The notes under the pieces were generated by a model. The model had not been told where the DNA came from. It saw only the letters and a list, made by a program, of their open reading frames with translations, and did not search any database. The translations under genes and the position numbers were made by a program. From assembly GCF_022458985.1 (NCBI RefSeq), contig NC_061778.1, positions 3,551,501 through 3,615,500 of the forward strand: 64,000 bases of DNA, written 5' to 3'. This DNA comes from Mugil cephalus (Eukaryota > Chordata > Actinopteri > Mugiliformes > Mugilidae). Each line of letters opens with the position of its first letter. Positions within the stretch are counted from its first letter, which is position 1. Positions 13,140 through 27,900 of the stretch are shown here, piece after piece.

Positions 13140-14398
13140 TTGGGTAAAAACTTTATTAACAAAACAGAAGAAGGCAAAGCACAGCTCAAGCTCACAGCAG
13201 CCTACGTTCCCCCTCTGTCCACCACTAAAAGTGCCACAAGAAAAATTATATTAATAATAATAATAACATCCATCAGTGTTACAGTTAAATATTAAAATAA
13301 CACAGCCACTCGGATATACTGCATCATATATATAGATTTATATATATATATATTTACTCTAGAGACCTTTTGCAACATTAACAGCATCTATGGAATGAGG
13401 GCAGCCTCAGTCATGCTCATTCTCTTGTACTGCAGCGCCATCTAGCGTCCGCTCAGCACAGTTACAGCAGTAGTAGTACAATCAGAAACAGCCTGGGACA
13501 GGGTGAAGGGGGGCAGAGGGTGAAATGAAAAAGGCGCGGGAACAAAACAGCCACTTTAGTACCGTTCACAGTCTCCAACGGAAAACCTGCAACACATTAA
13601 AACAACCTGCACCGTGTGAGCTCGTAAGACCGAGGGATGGAGGGGCGGGAGATGACGAGGCCAAGGGGTCAGAGTTTAGTAGTTTAAAAAAAAAAAAGAA
13701 AGGGGGAATACCACCAATTTTAGGAAGTCTTTCTAGGTTACATTCTACACAAGCTCGTATATCTTTTCATTTGTAGCTCTTGGAACGACCGGGTGCATGT
13801 TTAAAGGTTTCGACGCTGCTATTCACAATCGTGCATGCTTAACATCACAGCTCCTCGTTTTGCAGACTGAGCTGCTGTTCATTGTTTCATAAATGAATTG
13901 ATTTCCATGCACTCTGCTTTTAGTTTCAGTCAGGTTTCATTCCTACCGGGGGGGGATTGTGGTTTTAAGGGCGCAAACGTGTCATTTAAAATGGATGGAA
14001 TTCCCATTAAAGGGGTTAAAGTAAGTACAGTTTAGGCACAGTTAGTACTAATGCTAAAATCACAGGTTTATTGTGTGGGCGCCACCAGCAGCACATCCAG
14101 CTGGGGACAGAATTTCAGCAGTTTTTTTTTTTTTTTTTTTAATATATATATATCTGGGAACAGTTAAGTTTCACTTTCTACTTTTCTTTACATTCTGTAA
14201 CAAACAGCAGGAAACTTTCATTTATTACAGTGACGCTCATCATCTCTATGTGTTAGACCAGTTATGTGTATTTTTTTTTTTTTTTTTTAATTTCCAATAG
14301 ACGGAGAGGAGGTGCTGCCCCCTTGAGGTGGGAGGAAGGTGACAGGTCGAAGATGTTGCTGGTCCCCGGGTCAGACATGTGTGGCTGGATGAGGTTGC
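13140..14398 (-). other. eml2: Probable eml2 3' UTR
   Basis: This lies directly downstream of the eml2 stop codon (14399-14401). Minus-strand AATAAA signals are present as TTTATT on the plus strand at 14067-14072 and 13152-13157, so the transcript could end near either. The segment carries T/A runs and a short (TATA)n near 13338-13352. The UTR extent is an inference. Confidence 0.45.
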
Positions 14399-17300
14399 CT
14401 AGGCAACCACCCACTGCAGGATGCTGGTGTCTTTCCCGCCAGTGGAGATGAGGTTGCTGTCATCGTGCAGGAAGGCAACGTTGGTCACGTGACTGCTGTG
14501 GCCACCGTACTCGTGACTCGGAGCCTGCGCGGAGGAAGGCAGTGGAAAAAAAAGCTAATTAATTAGTTAGAAGTTGACTGAGTTACTGTATATGTATATT
14601 AAAACTGAATCAACTAAAAACACGTTCTTCCGAGAGATGTCACCACTCTGAACTCTCGCATGCAATAATCAACATAATATAGGATGTGCAATAATAGACT
14701 TCTACATTGATGCTGCTATTATGTCTCTTTTCTTAAAAAAAAAAAAAATTGTATATTTTCAATATTTTTTATTATTAGTAGTTTAACTTTAGCTTTTAAA
14801 TCTTTGTAAATAAAACCTTCTTTGCACTATTATGTAAAATCTTTGTGTTTTTTGTGCACTGAAAGGGAGAAGTTATCCAATCGCACACTGTATAATGACA
14901 ATAAAGGGTATTCTACTCTAAAATAATTTTATTTATAGAGGGTACACATTGATGTCACTGCCTTAATGGCAAAAACATAGTGAAATGTATCAATAAATAC
15001 AGTGAGACCGGAGAAAATGTGGATTATCAGATCAAATTAAGGACAATTTGGACTCAACAACAATTTGGAAAAGTGGATTAGTCTCAGTTTCAGTTAATTT
15101 AAGATGAAAGTGAGATTCATCACAAGTGAGCTGCATGATGCACAAGAACAAAAGAATTAATTAACAAAAAACAGAACAATACAAAGTATATTCAAATAAT
15201 AAAAAACTATGGCATAAATACATTAAACTGTCTATGGAGGTAAACATGACTGTAAGAGTAATCTGTCAGATTATGTGGCAAAATCTGTGTAATTCATGTG
15301 TTTCCTTCCTTCCCTAACACATGCATCAGCTAATGAATCTTCACAGAATAAAATAAATCGATGTATAAGCTGATCTGGTTTGAGCCGCCACATACATGTT
15401 TAAATGTTCAGTTTCATCCCGAGCTTGTTTAAAACATGCTGGAACTATTTGCAGCTTCTGAGTTGTTGTTTTTTGTGTGTGTGTGTGTGTGTGTGCTAAT
15501 GGGAGCCAGTTCGTCTGAATGGACAATTAAGTTTACAACTCCACTTAAATGCTTTGGGCTGAAAAGTTGTAAAAACCATAAGTGTAACAGGCTAGACTTG
15601 TTTGTAAGCACGAAATAAACACCTGGTAGAAATTGTGAGCGTTATAGGTCTGGTAATGTGATACTAAACACTGTGTGGCTGAGTATTTTGTTATTTCTGC
15701 TGAGCTTTCATTGGCTTTCACCGCGTTCATTATCACTTAACGACGAACGTCAGCTGGAGACGGGCCGTGTGGCTGCTCGGATCTCAAGTGTTAAAAAACA
15801 ATGTGCGCGTGTGTGTGAAACAGCAAATTTGAAAAAGGTGCAAAAAAAATGTGCATACAAACACGCAAATGGTTAAGTGAGTGAGCAGGACTCACCCTTG
15901 GTTGAGAACAGGGGAAGGAGAACAAGTGCACTTTGCCAAAGTCATCAGCAGAGGCCAGCAGGGACCCGTCATGTGACCTGCACACGGCGTTGATGTCTGT
16001 GCCGTCTGCTCCATCTGGCCAAATTCCTGAGAGGGACAAAAAAGGGTGAGAAAGACGGCGGGGGAGCTAGCGATGGACAGGCACACATTGATATTCACTT
16101 CATGTTCTGGTGGCGGCTGCAGTGAAACATAAAATACTGAGCGCTGGTTTGAAGGAAAGTCACTCTGGACACTTGTTCAAAATCCAACAGGATAAAACTG
16201 TCACTCAACAGAAGCATCAACAAAAAGAAGAAACCTGATTCAGCAGGATTTACAACAGAATATAAGAATATATGTCTAAAGATCTGTGCATTGTGTCTTA
16301 GGTCAATTCAGAAAACTTTATTTATCCCCTGTGGGCAATTCAGTTTACAGCTCTCAGCACGATAAAACATCAGAAACAGTCATCCATTAGACACACAACT
16401 CTAACACTCAGCTCAATCGCCAGTGATCCGTTTACTAATGGTTTCCCAGAAGAGATCTTGTACATGTGCAAATAAGCAAAATAAATATTTAAACAAGGAC
16501 TAAGTAAGATAGAGAAAATAATAAAAAAAATGAAGCGACAAGCGCAACCCACTCTTTAAAACTGGTTTTCATCGGCCTGATAACTGATGGAGAGTTTGTG
16601 TAGCGTTTTATCTTCCTCAGGGGTGCGTAAAAGCGCCGTCCTGAGGTCATTAACACAAATCCACTGGACATAAGGGGGAGGGGCCTCTGTGGTTCATCCC
16701 ACAGATACTTGATCCGTTTGGGATCTAGTGAATCTGGAGGCCAGGTGGGTGCTACAAGTCTAAGTAACATCCATATGAATGAAGGCCAGGCATTGTTATA
16801 AGATCGTGGAGGTTAGCTACTTCTCCTGTCGGTGGTTTTAATGTTTTGGCTGATGAGTTTCTTATTACTCCTGGGTATATTTTCTCCACCTACCGAAGGT
16901 GTTGAAGCTCAGAGTGCAGGTGGAAGAGGCCCACTCCAGGTTGCGCACTGTGTCCATGTTGGTCACATGTTTTCCATTAGACGCCTCCCCTGAAAACAAA
17001 TAATAATAAAAAAAAAGAATGAATACTTACAGTGCATCTATAACACATCTAAAGGTTACACTACACATTATATCTGAGCAGACAAAACGAGGAGATGACC
17101 TACAGAACAAGATCTCGTAGTCTCCTGAGTTGGTCATAAGGTACTGGCTGTCTTTGGACCAGTCCAGGTGGGTAACGAAGCTGGAGTGGCCCTGAGGAAG
17201 AGGGAGAACACAGAGCACATTTATGTTTAAAGCTTTATTGTGTTTAAAACTCTCTAGGAAAGTCAGATTCCCTTGTTATTGATCTTATTTTGGAGGGAAT

Positions 17301-18880
17301 CTTCTCCTTTAATACATTAAATTTGAGTGTAAAGCTCTAAAAACACCTAAAAACTACAGCAGTTGCTTTAATAGTTCTATTTTTTTAGTGAGATGAAGAT
17401 AAACTAACAGTGCATTTGCCCACGCGGCTGTACTTTCGTCCGCTCTCCGTCACAGCGTAGATGTAAACAAAGTTGTCGTGGGAAGCGACAGCCAGGAAGT
17501 TGCCATCTGCACGAACAACGAGAGCGAGAGTCAAGAGAAATGACGACAGCTCTGCAAATATAGTGGCAGTGTGTCTGCAGCTGAACAGCTGATGTTTTAC
17601 CTGGAGAGTACTTGACGTTGGAGATGATCTCGTTGCCGTCTGTGTGCATAGAAACAAGATCCCGAGTGTCGGTGTCCAGCACCAACCACCTGCAACACAC
17701 ACAGGACAGGCGTCAGGGGAGAATGACCACTAGGGGGCACAGTTGATGTCTCCGAGTGGCTACTAATAGTACAAACACAGAGGATGTGAAGTGTAACTGT
17801 GGGAACAATATGTCTGAGAGGCCGACCTTCCAGTCATGGTGCCCACAGCCACAACAGCCCCGCTGGGATGGAACCCTGCAGACCTGCCTGGATCCTGGAG
17901 CACAGCACAGGGAATACCACGTTTATATATATATATTTTTTATTATTTAATTACGTTCTAGTGCTCTTGTTATTAATGTTTCCTCCTCATCCCTCCTCAC
18001 CTCGATGGTCTTGCTCCAGAGGGGCTGATGGGAGTGGGTGTCCCACAGGTGAACCTGTTTGTCCTGGGAGCAGGTCACAAACTGCTCCATGGAGGGATGG
18101 ACGTCCAGACCCCACAGCTCATCTGTGTGACCCTGGGACAAATGAACAAATTAACCAATTAACCTTTTAATCCCAGCCTCCCTCCGTGCCTCCTCTGTGA
18201 AAATGATATACCAAGGCTGTATGAATACAAACGTGTCAGAATGAAGATACTGTATATGTTACTGTGTCAGAGAAAATTCATCTGGAACACAGTAGAAAAT
18301 AGAAATTTCTATTCTTGCCTAAAAATAATATTTATAGTAAAAACCACCCCTGATATGTGGGTAAGCAGTCAAGTTCAAACATTAATTAGTGATTTAAAAT
18401 CTGATGAGTAAAAGTAGACGGTAAATAGGTGAACCTGAACAATTTTAGAGATGTTTTAGCCCATTTATGTGAAGGCGGATCCACCAATTGTGCCTTTTTG
18501 TCACATTTTGGCACCAACAAACACAAATACAACTGTCAATTTTAATTATCTGACACGTCTATCGACCAATCAGAGTCAAGGGACAATGAGAAGAGATGTT
18601 CAAATTTACTGTAGAAAACACTAATGACGATCCAGAGTGAAATAAACACAAAGATCATATATTGTCAGAAGACTGGGGATGGTATCATTGATGGGGTGGG
18701 GGCACCTGGTCTGGTCTAGGTGGGTGCTACATGTCTAAGTAACATCCACATGAATGAATGTCAGGTCCAAAAGTTGCCCAGCAGAACACTGACTTGTTAC
18801 AAGATGGTTTAAATGCCATTTGTTTCTCCTGTCAGTGGTCATAATGTTAGGGCTGACAAATACTATCTAGAAATGTGCGT

Positions 18881-18917
<37 letters not shown>

Positions 18918-21900
18918 GTGTGTGTGCGTGCGTACCTGTACGATAGGAGTTAATGTATCAGGGAAGGCGGCTCTGATGATGGCGTTCTTGGTGGTTCCCA
19001 CAAACAGTTCTCCTGGTTTACCTTCAGCCAGAGCTCGAACGGGACCGAACGAATCACCAACCTGAACACACACAAACACACAGACACAAACAAGGTCAAA
19101 GGAAGTGTTTATATATGGATTCAGAAAAGTTTATTTTTTTCCCAGGGGCCAATTAAGAAGCTGCAAATACATCGCTTGCAAATGATAACCGACGTCTTCA
19201 TCGTGACGTCTCTCTTTCTGTTCACTTCAGCGCTCTCACCTCCATCTCAGCCTTCTTCCTGTAGTCGTGGTCCCACAGCACCACCTTGCGGTCTTTCCCT
19301 CCTCCTGACACCATGGTGCCGTCTTTCAGGACGCAAACAGAGAAGATGCCGCCTTCGTGGGCCCCCGACACCACCTGACTGATGCGGTTACCACCTGGAA
19401 GAACACGGGAAAAATGAAACTACATGTGGTTGTGTTTATCCAGGTATGCCATTGCCTTTTTATGACAATATTTTCATGCTTCTCTTAATTTATTCAATTT
19501 AAAACAGGGTGACTAGTAGATTCTACCTTTAGCCCAGATGTAAAGGTTTCCACTGGAGTCTCCGGTGATGGCGTCTCCATTCTCAGCAAATGCCACACAC
19601 AACACGTACTTTGGTTTCTCGTGTTTCTAGAGAAAAAAAATAAATAACTTCATCCGTCTCTTCCTCAACAGTATATTTTAGTGACGCTGTGTACCGCCTG
19701 TGCTGTACGGATCTTTGAGGGCTCTACCTCGAACAGGCCCTGCCTCTTGGTGAGCGTGTTTCCCTCCATGGTCCAGAAGTTGAGGTGAGATTTCCCACAG
19801 GTGACGATCAGGTTGGTGTCCATGGGGTGGAACACGGCGGCGAACACAGAGTCATTAGAGCACTGCAGGGACAGGATTTTTGAGAACTTCAAAAACTTGC
19901 TTGTTTAATATATAAAGTCCTGCATGGTGCGGCACAGCATGGCTCCACCCCCTCTCACTGACTTCATTAAATATAGATCAGCAACTAACTCAAACCAAGG
20001 CACTAACCCCTCTGTTAACAGTTTTTGTGAGGTGCCATTTAGAAGAACCCCTCTTGGACAAAATAACCAGTCATTTAATTATTGCAACATATGGAATAAT
20101 CCACCTCCATCTATAGAAGGTTATACGTGTACTAGTAATGTGGAATAAGGCCATGTGTAATAATAGTTTTTGGGTTCTTTTCTTTTCGTGTCTTGGTCAC
20201 TAATTAATGAATACTCCGGAGTCACTTTTGGTTCTCCTTGTATTTGTTTGTCCTACTAAAATCGTTAGTGTATTTATTGCTAGGTCCATTTTTTTTGTTC
20301 TTCCCAGGATATTTTCTACATTTTCTTCTATGTAATTTTTTTTTCTCATGTGTTTTTCTCATGTGTTTTTATGAACAACAACCTGCCTTGGGGACAACAG
20401 ATGGAAATCAGCCTCTCGGCCACAATCTGGCATATTTATGTTATTTATGACGTTCATTGATATGCTCTGTCCTTAATTTAAATATAGAATAATAGGAAAA
20501 GAAGAAAAAAAAAGTCCTCTGAGGAACATGGGAACCTAACTTGACTGGGTCAAGAGTCACTGTACCTTGACATCAGCTAGTTGTTTCTCCTTCTGCCAGT
20601 TCCAGACTGACAAGATGTGATCGTTGGCGTCGTCCACAGCGCAAAGGAAGGTGCCGCCATTCTGACATAAGTAAATGGGAGTTTTTTTGTGAAGCAGATG
20701 TGAACTTAAAACAGAGTTTAACGGGAGGAGGTGCCACTCACCGACTTGGAGAAAGACACGCAGGTGACGGCCCGGTCGAACACTCCCATCCCAATCACAT
20801 GGAGCGTGTTGAGGCTCACGGAGTCCCAGACTCGAACGTGAGGAGCGAGCAGCTGAGCGGACACAGACGAAACAGATGCGTTAAACTGATTTCATGACTA
20901 CAAACACAAATCTCTTTACTCTTTGTGGACATAATTCAACTAAAGCCCTATTCACACAGGACTGGTTTTACCTGGGGGATCCTGTTTGCACATTTGCACG
21001 GGACAAACAAATTCAGTTTTAATCTAATTTACATTACGTTGCTATAGCTCTGCTACTTTCCATCTCACTCAACTGTGCGTCAGAGACGGGTTTAACTACT
21101 TTGCAAATTGTAATGGATGATAAAAATGCATTTTTGATATGATTTATCCCAGGGAAGAAATTACCAGTCAGTATTTAAATCAGCTCCACGTCTACAGATG
21201 AACACATGTTAGTTCAGCGACATCTAAACTTTGCGTTCTAATATATTCTTAAGTGACAAGAGGCAGAAAAAAGCTGCAAATCAAACAAAAGTCCCCAAAA
21301 AAGTAAAAACTCGCTCCTAAATCACAAAGATGCGGATTCGCACTGGATTAGTTTTATCAGAGGAGCTCTGTGTTATGAGAATTATGGAAGGTAATTTGCT
21401 TTACTTTACAAATCCAGACATGGACAAGTTGCATGAGATTAAGATCACAGACGTCCTCCATAATTATTACAGGTCCCAGGATAAAACTAGTCCTGTGTGA
21501 ATGGGGCTTAATAAAATAAAATAAATACAATACAATATAATAAAATATGTTTATATATCTGAGATATAATGAGTAAACTGGGGAAAACAAACCGTAGGAG
21601 GATGTAAGTGGGATTTTCACATTACCTTTCCATCTTTAGAGTTCCCAGCCACTTGCCCAGTTGCTATGGTAACCATGTCAGGATGCACAGTCAGACTAAA
21701 AAGATTAAAAAAAAAAATACATATATATGAAGTAATATATGAATTATTACTTCACGGTTATTTCTTCTGGCCTTTTTAACTGTATCAGATTGAAATACAG
21801 TGAAAGTAAATGCAATTGGAGAAATAATTTATTCCTATTTCCTTGACAAAAAAAAAGGTCTTCTTGGTCTCTGACTTTCAATAAGAGAAACTTTACTGAA

Positions 21901-24900
21901 TTAATGTTTTATATATTTCCAAACCGAATACGACTGCGTGGGAGAGCAGAGCATGATTGTTTCCCTGCAGAGATGAGGAGCTTTCCCAGCATGCCCCGGG
22001 AGGTTCATTGTTTACATCCCAGTAGTTCCAGGAGCAGAGCTCATTCAGGATGTCTATCCCTGCTCATTAACTAAACCACAAATTTCATGAATCATAAACA
22101 CAGAAGCGATAAGACGGGAGTTTGAAATGCTTGTCATTTGTCCCTAACTAAGAGAAGAGGCAGAAAATGAATTTAAGTAGAATCTAATCTCTCTCTACAC
22201 CCTCCTAATCTCTTTAGAGTTAACATGAGTTCAACATATTTTAGTAAAGGGATAAATGGAGGCAGAAGACGTTATCTTTCAGTCAGCAATTCACTCATTC
22301 AGTGATATAGAAGATCGTCTCAACAGATTTTACACAGAGCGCCACACTAGCTTAGACCTGTCAATCTAAGCTTCCTGTACACAGTAGGCCCCGCCCCCAT
22401 CGCAATTAGCCAAGAGCCTATTCAGCTAACAGTGCAGCTCGCTCCCAAGCCAACTACCGAGGCCAAAATAGATCACTTTGTATTATGTTCTTTATATACT
22501 CACTACAGGCCAAACATTTGGAAGCAATATCTATAACTTCGCATCAACATAAACATTAATATATAAAGCGTAACTTATCAGAAGACATTTTTACTATAGT
22601 TATCAGCTATTTGAGTATTTCTTTCTTCATAGTTTCCTCCTCTGGCTTCAACAACATCATGATATAAGACAAGAGGCATTCGCTCCACAAGAGATATTTG
22701 TACGGAGGCTCTCAAAAGACAAAGAGTTAATAATGAATAATGCACTTTTTTTCACTTTTGCACTGAAGTTGTGACTCTTGCAAATCTTCTCGACCCTAAA
22801 ACTAAGCCCTTCTTCTTTTCTTCTGTTGATATTTATTCAGTAATGTTCTGGTAACATTCATGTAAAGGTAAATTAAGGAAAATGGTTCATATCAATAAAA
22901 ACAAAGTCTGATCATGCAGTAAATACATCCCAAAATACATAGAACTTGAATGCAAAATGATGATAATGTATATTTATAAATAACACTAGGCTGAGTTTAA
23001 TATAGAACACATATAGTAGGGAGGGGGTCCCTACTTAATCCTTCATCAGTCTGAGGGTCCCTGGACTGAAAAACGTTGAAGAACCAGACTAAATGTGAGA
23101 GGACATTCTTTGCAGGTCATTGCACAGCACAGCCTTGTTAAATATGAAAAAGTTCTCTCCTCTCACCATTTGACGTCATCGTTGTGGCCCAGGTAGTGTC
23201 TCTGCTGCTGCTCCTCTGTGTTGTACAGAACCACCACCGACGCGTTGAAGTAGACGATCTCACCCGTAGGCAGCAGGTACAGGTTGGAGCGACAGTCTCG
23301 GCCGCGGTAGCCGTACCTGGTCCAGGCTTAAGTTAGGGAAGAAGCTGGATTTAATATTATAAGAGCCAGGATCTTCTGCTTTTACAGTTTCTAGATTATC
23401 AGTGAAATTAACATCTCATGCATTCATCCGCTGTCCTGCTTCATTAGTTTGTTCGTAGTCGCCCCCTCTCAGTTTCAAGGATACACCCACTGCAGTTTGA
23501 GCTTGTGGTCCGGTAGCGCCACCTTCTGGTCAAGGCTGTAGCTCTCCTTCTGCTGGTCGGGGATGTGCATGGTGACGGGACGGCCCCGGAGGAACATCCT
23601 CACGTAGGCGTCCTCTGATGATCACAGCAAGAGGGAAAAGAAAGAAAAAAAAAAGATTATTGTAAAGAAAAGAAGAGAGAAACAAAAGTCAAGAGTTGAC
23701 ACTACACATGTGGCCTTTTAATAAGAGACAGTGCTGTAGTTCTTCTAGTCTTCAGTATTTCTAACAAGTTCTTTAATCATTCAAATAGAGTTTCATATTT
23801 ATAATGAGAAATATTATTTGAAAATGAAATGATAAACATCCCTCCTGAGTATTTGAGGACCTAATGAAGGCTAATTGCGTTTCACACATCAGAGACTGTT
23901 CATCCTCTTTAGAGCAAATTAAAATGTCGAAATAGTTGGAGGGTACGGCATAATAATTAATTCAGTCATTAGACACAATACAAACAACTGAAAAGCAAAT
24001 AAGACGGCTGTACCTGCATTGAAGGTGCATTCTTTGGATTTGCTGAAACAGAGGAAAGAAAAGATGAAATGAAACCTGCAGCTTAAAACGTGGATCAGGC
24101 TCTGACCTCCGCTCATGTATGACGGAAGAAGCAGCGACGCCTCAGTTAAGTGCTTCAAACAATAAAGGCAGAATGTATAATGCAAGGATTTTCCAAAGCT
24201 CTCCAGACATTGTTGCTGTCCATTACGTTGTTCCGGTCTAAATGATTTATTCTCTGCTCCACAGGCCCTCATTACTCAGTTTGACTGGACAGCAGAGATG
24301 TCCACGGAGGAGCTGCAGAGCTCAAAGGCTCTGAGTCAGCAGAAACACAAAGGCACAAAGGCTGTGCATCATAAAAACAGCATTTAACCTCCTGAGGATG
24401 GAGGACTATCCAACATAACCATCATTTACACACTTCAAATAAAAACTACTTTGACTTCTAATTATTATTATTAGTATTATGAGTATTTGCACATAGAGCT
24501 CAGAGCTGAGGCTGGTTCTGGAAAGATTACATCTGGAGCACATGGAACTCGTGAGAGCTTATAATAACACAACAACAACAACAGCAACAGCAGCAGCAGC
24601 AGCTGTGTCCTGTCTCCATGAGAGTGGGAAAGAAGCAGGAAAATGATGTGGCTGATATTTAACACTCCTGCTTTTTACTAGTAACTTTCCTCAAGATGGA
24701 AACAGAAACATCAAACAATTTTAAACAGTGCACGAGATTCTTTTCAGATTCACAGAAATGAATTCACTTCCTCTTTGAATACACACTCATCCCTCGTGTT
24801 TTACGAAGCCAGTAGCTGGTTAACGTTAACATTTACATAATCCGGGTATTGTTAGGTGTAGTTATTTGTTTAGGCTGTATAGAAAAAGGTAGAGTAGTGT

Positions 24901-27900
24901 TTCATTTACATTTTATTTCTAAAGGTTTTTCTTATTCCACAGGAATATTAACAACAGCTGGGGGAAGCAGGACACTGACAGTCTGGTTTAATTAAGATAA
25001 TAATAATTCTTAGCAAACAAGTGCAAAGACTTCTCTTTCTTTCAAGTTTTACGGCTTTATTATTTCTATTGATGTCATTCTGACATAGTGAATACACATT
25101 TTTCCCCCTGGCAATAGTATAATAAAAAAATAACATTTCTTTGTGTCCAGGTTTCTGTATTGTCCACTAACAAAGTTCAGATTTTCTTTGATGAACAGAG
25201 AAGACGAACAAAAGCTCTTTCATGCGGCCGTGGACGCAGGTTAATAAAGAGAAGTCGCTCTTTATTAAGTAAACAGACGTTTCTTCTTGTGTCCACACAC
25301 ATGTGGAGACAGTATCTGTTCACCGCGAGCAAACACGGAGCTCAGCATCACAGGCAGCGCCGCAGAATCCCACATGACACGCAGACAAAAAAAAAACATT
25401 AATAATTTAAAGTTGGGTGACTAAATTTAAAATGACAGCCACAGAGTCAGCCACTTTGCCAAAAGCCTTGATTAGAGCCGTCAGTCAGAACCGGCCGCTG
25501 CCCCGCTGAGTCGACGTGTTCCTGAATCAGCCGCCTGTCAACCAATCAGAAATGCCCTCCGAGCCTTTTACGCTGACCAGCTCAGCCCGACCCGTCAGGA
25601 TGCTGTCGGCCAGTCGCCTTATCAGGCCGTCGAAGCGCTGCCTCAGCCGACAGGTGGATATCACCGTGGCAACAGCAGTTACAGTGAGGCCTGATAAGAT
25701 GAAGGCTTTTTCCTTCTTGCTCAGCAACACAAGAGACACAAGAGCGCAATTTGACTTTCCCTGAGTATTTCTGTGGAAAGCACAAGTGGAGGAAGGATGG
25801 AGACAAAACATCATCATCATCATCATCTTCATGAGCGTCTGTAGGAAACACACTTTACTCTGGCTGTGGGTTTAATCCACAGCTACACAGATATCTGCTA
25901 TGAGGAAACTACAAATAATGTCTTATTTTTGTGAGAAACACTGAACTGTAAATATAACGTCTTTCTGCTCAGAGCATCTTTAAACACCGGGATCAACTTT
26001 GTGTATCTGCCTGTTGTGATATTTGTTTAACTGGGAGTTAACTGCCTCACAACACGAACACATCTCTGAGTTAGTGAAGCATGCAGCTACAGCGTCTTAG
26101 ATTGTGTCTAATTATGTTTGAGCTGCATGTTTTATTTGTAATTTGTAAGTTATTACTTAATCTCTTATTCATTTTGTTTCTCATTTAGAATAATTGTTGG
26201 TTTTGTTTTGTATGAATTTGTTGTTCTCCAAGTGTATTTATAACCTGAGGAAGAACAGTCGCTGCTGAGGCTGTGACTAACGGGGATCCGAAATAAATAA
26301 ATAAAAAACCATAATCAGTTAAAGAAATTGGATCAGAGCGTCCGTGTGTGCGTTTGAAGCGTCTGAAGATTAAAAGAGCGACTGCAGAGCAAACAGACAT
26401 CTGATCTGAGGACCTGTGCGCTGTCTGCTGGCTCTCTGGAGAGCTGGAGGCCACCGGGCAGGGTGTCGGCTCTTTAATGTCGCCACATAAAGGCCCTCTT
26501 GTCTCTTAAACTGTGTCTGTGTGTGTCTGTCTGTGTGTGTGTGTTTGTGTCTGTGGTTTGCCAGGAAGATGAGGTGTGGCCTGGTTCTGGCCAATGGCAG
26601 AACAAGATTGATCCAGAACCAGTAATTAGTGCACGGCATTCTGGGTAACTGGCAGCCGGACAGGGTGAAATAACTCGGCGAGTAAAACCCATGCGGCGGC
26701 AGACCCAGTCACCGGGTTTCCAGGGGGAGAGGGAACGCACAAACAGATCCCTCATTAACATGCAGTACTGAGTGTGTTGTTGGCATTTTCTGGCTGCCTG
26801 CGCTCAGACAATACAAAGAGCTCTTGTAAGAATTAGATGAGATTAATGAGCAACAAATATCCTAAAAGGTCCTTCTGCAAAATCATCCATTGTGTCAGCA
26901 AAGTGCCATCAAGAGCCTGGGATTCCTCAGAGAGAGCTTACTTATATTATATGCTCTGACATTTGATTAAACCACTTCAATAAATGTGGATATAACGTTA
27001 CAGGTGATCAGAACAACCTTCAAACAGCAGACAGGTGCAGTAACTGAGCAGAATCCCTCCTCATACTGAAATATTTAATATGACTTGGCTAACAGTTACA
27101 GCCACAGTGAAAGAGCCAGTGAGGAGATGGATGTTGAGGTTTGACTAATGGGTTGCAGGCCCCTGAACTGTGGAAAGCCTTCAACTGTTTATCCATCTGC
27201 TGGTCCATTACGCCTGAAGCACTGCGGCTAATGGACACACACGTATCTGATTTTCTTCACAATACACTCAACTTTCATGAAGAAAACAAAATGCACCAAG
27301 GAAAAACCGCGGCGGGCTAATCGCCTCTGAAACCACTGTGGCGTGCGGACAGAAAAACAGAGAGAGTGAAAGTGGATTTAACTGATAAAAGAAAAGATGT
27401 CAGTCTTTTCATTGTTAATTATTCTTGTTAACTTTTCAAATGCATTGTTGACTCCACAACGGTAATAAAAGAAGATTTGACTTCCTTTCAACAGAAACAA
27501 AAGGAAATAGAGTGAACATGATAGAAATCTTTTCCTTATTCCCTGTACAGAAACATATTCACAGCTTTGTTAAATTTAAAGGGTTGTTACACTAACTTGA
27601 CTTTAGATTTTCTGAATATTATTACATGAAGGCACAGACATGTTGAACGGGTTAATTATTGAGCTGCAGAATTCTTGTCAACCATCTGATCTGTGGTCAG
27701 TGCGTTCGCTGCATGTTGAGCAGGAGGTCTGATCAATGTTATCAGTGGTTTTGCAAGCGGAGCTGAATCAGTAATCGTTACATTTCATCCCGCAGCAAAC
27801 ACAGTCTCCGGTCTGCGGCCACAAAGTGTCGTAAAAACACCTACATTTTGCATGGACTCTGTATTTGCAGCTGCTCATTGGATAGAAGTCCTTTGTAAGA

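Noticed and set aside
21659..21673. Second X-box-like motif (GTTGCTATGGTAAC)
   Set aside because: It lies inside eml2 coding exon 21626-21695 and is explained by the conserved VTIATG codons.
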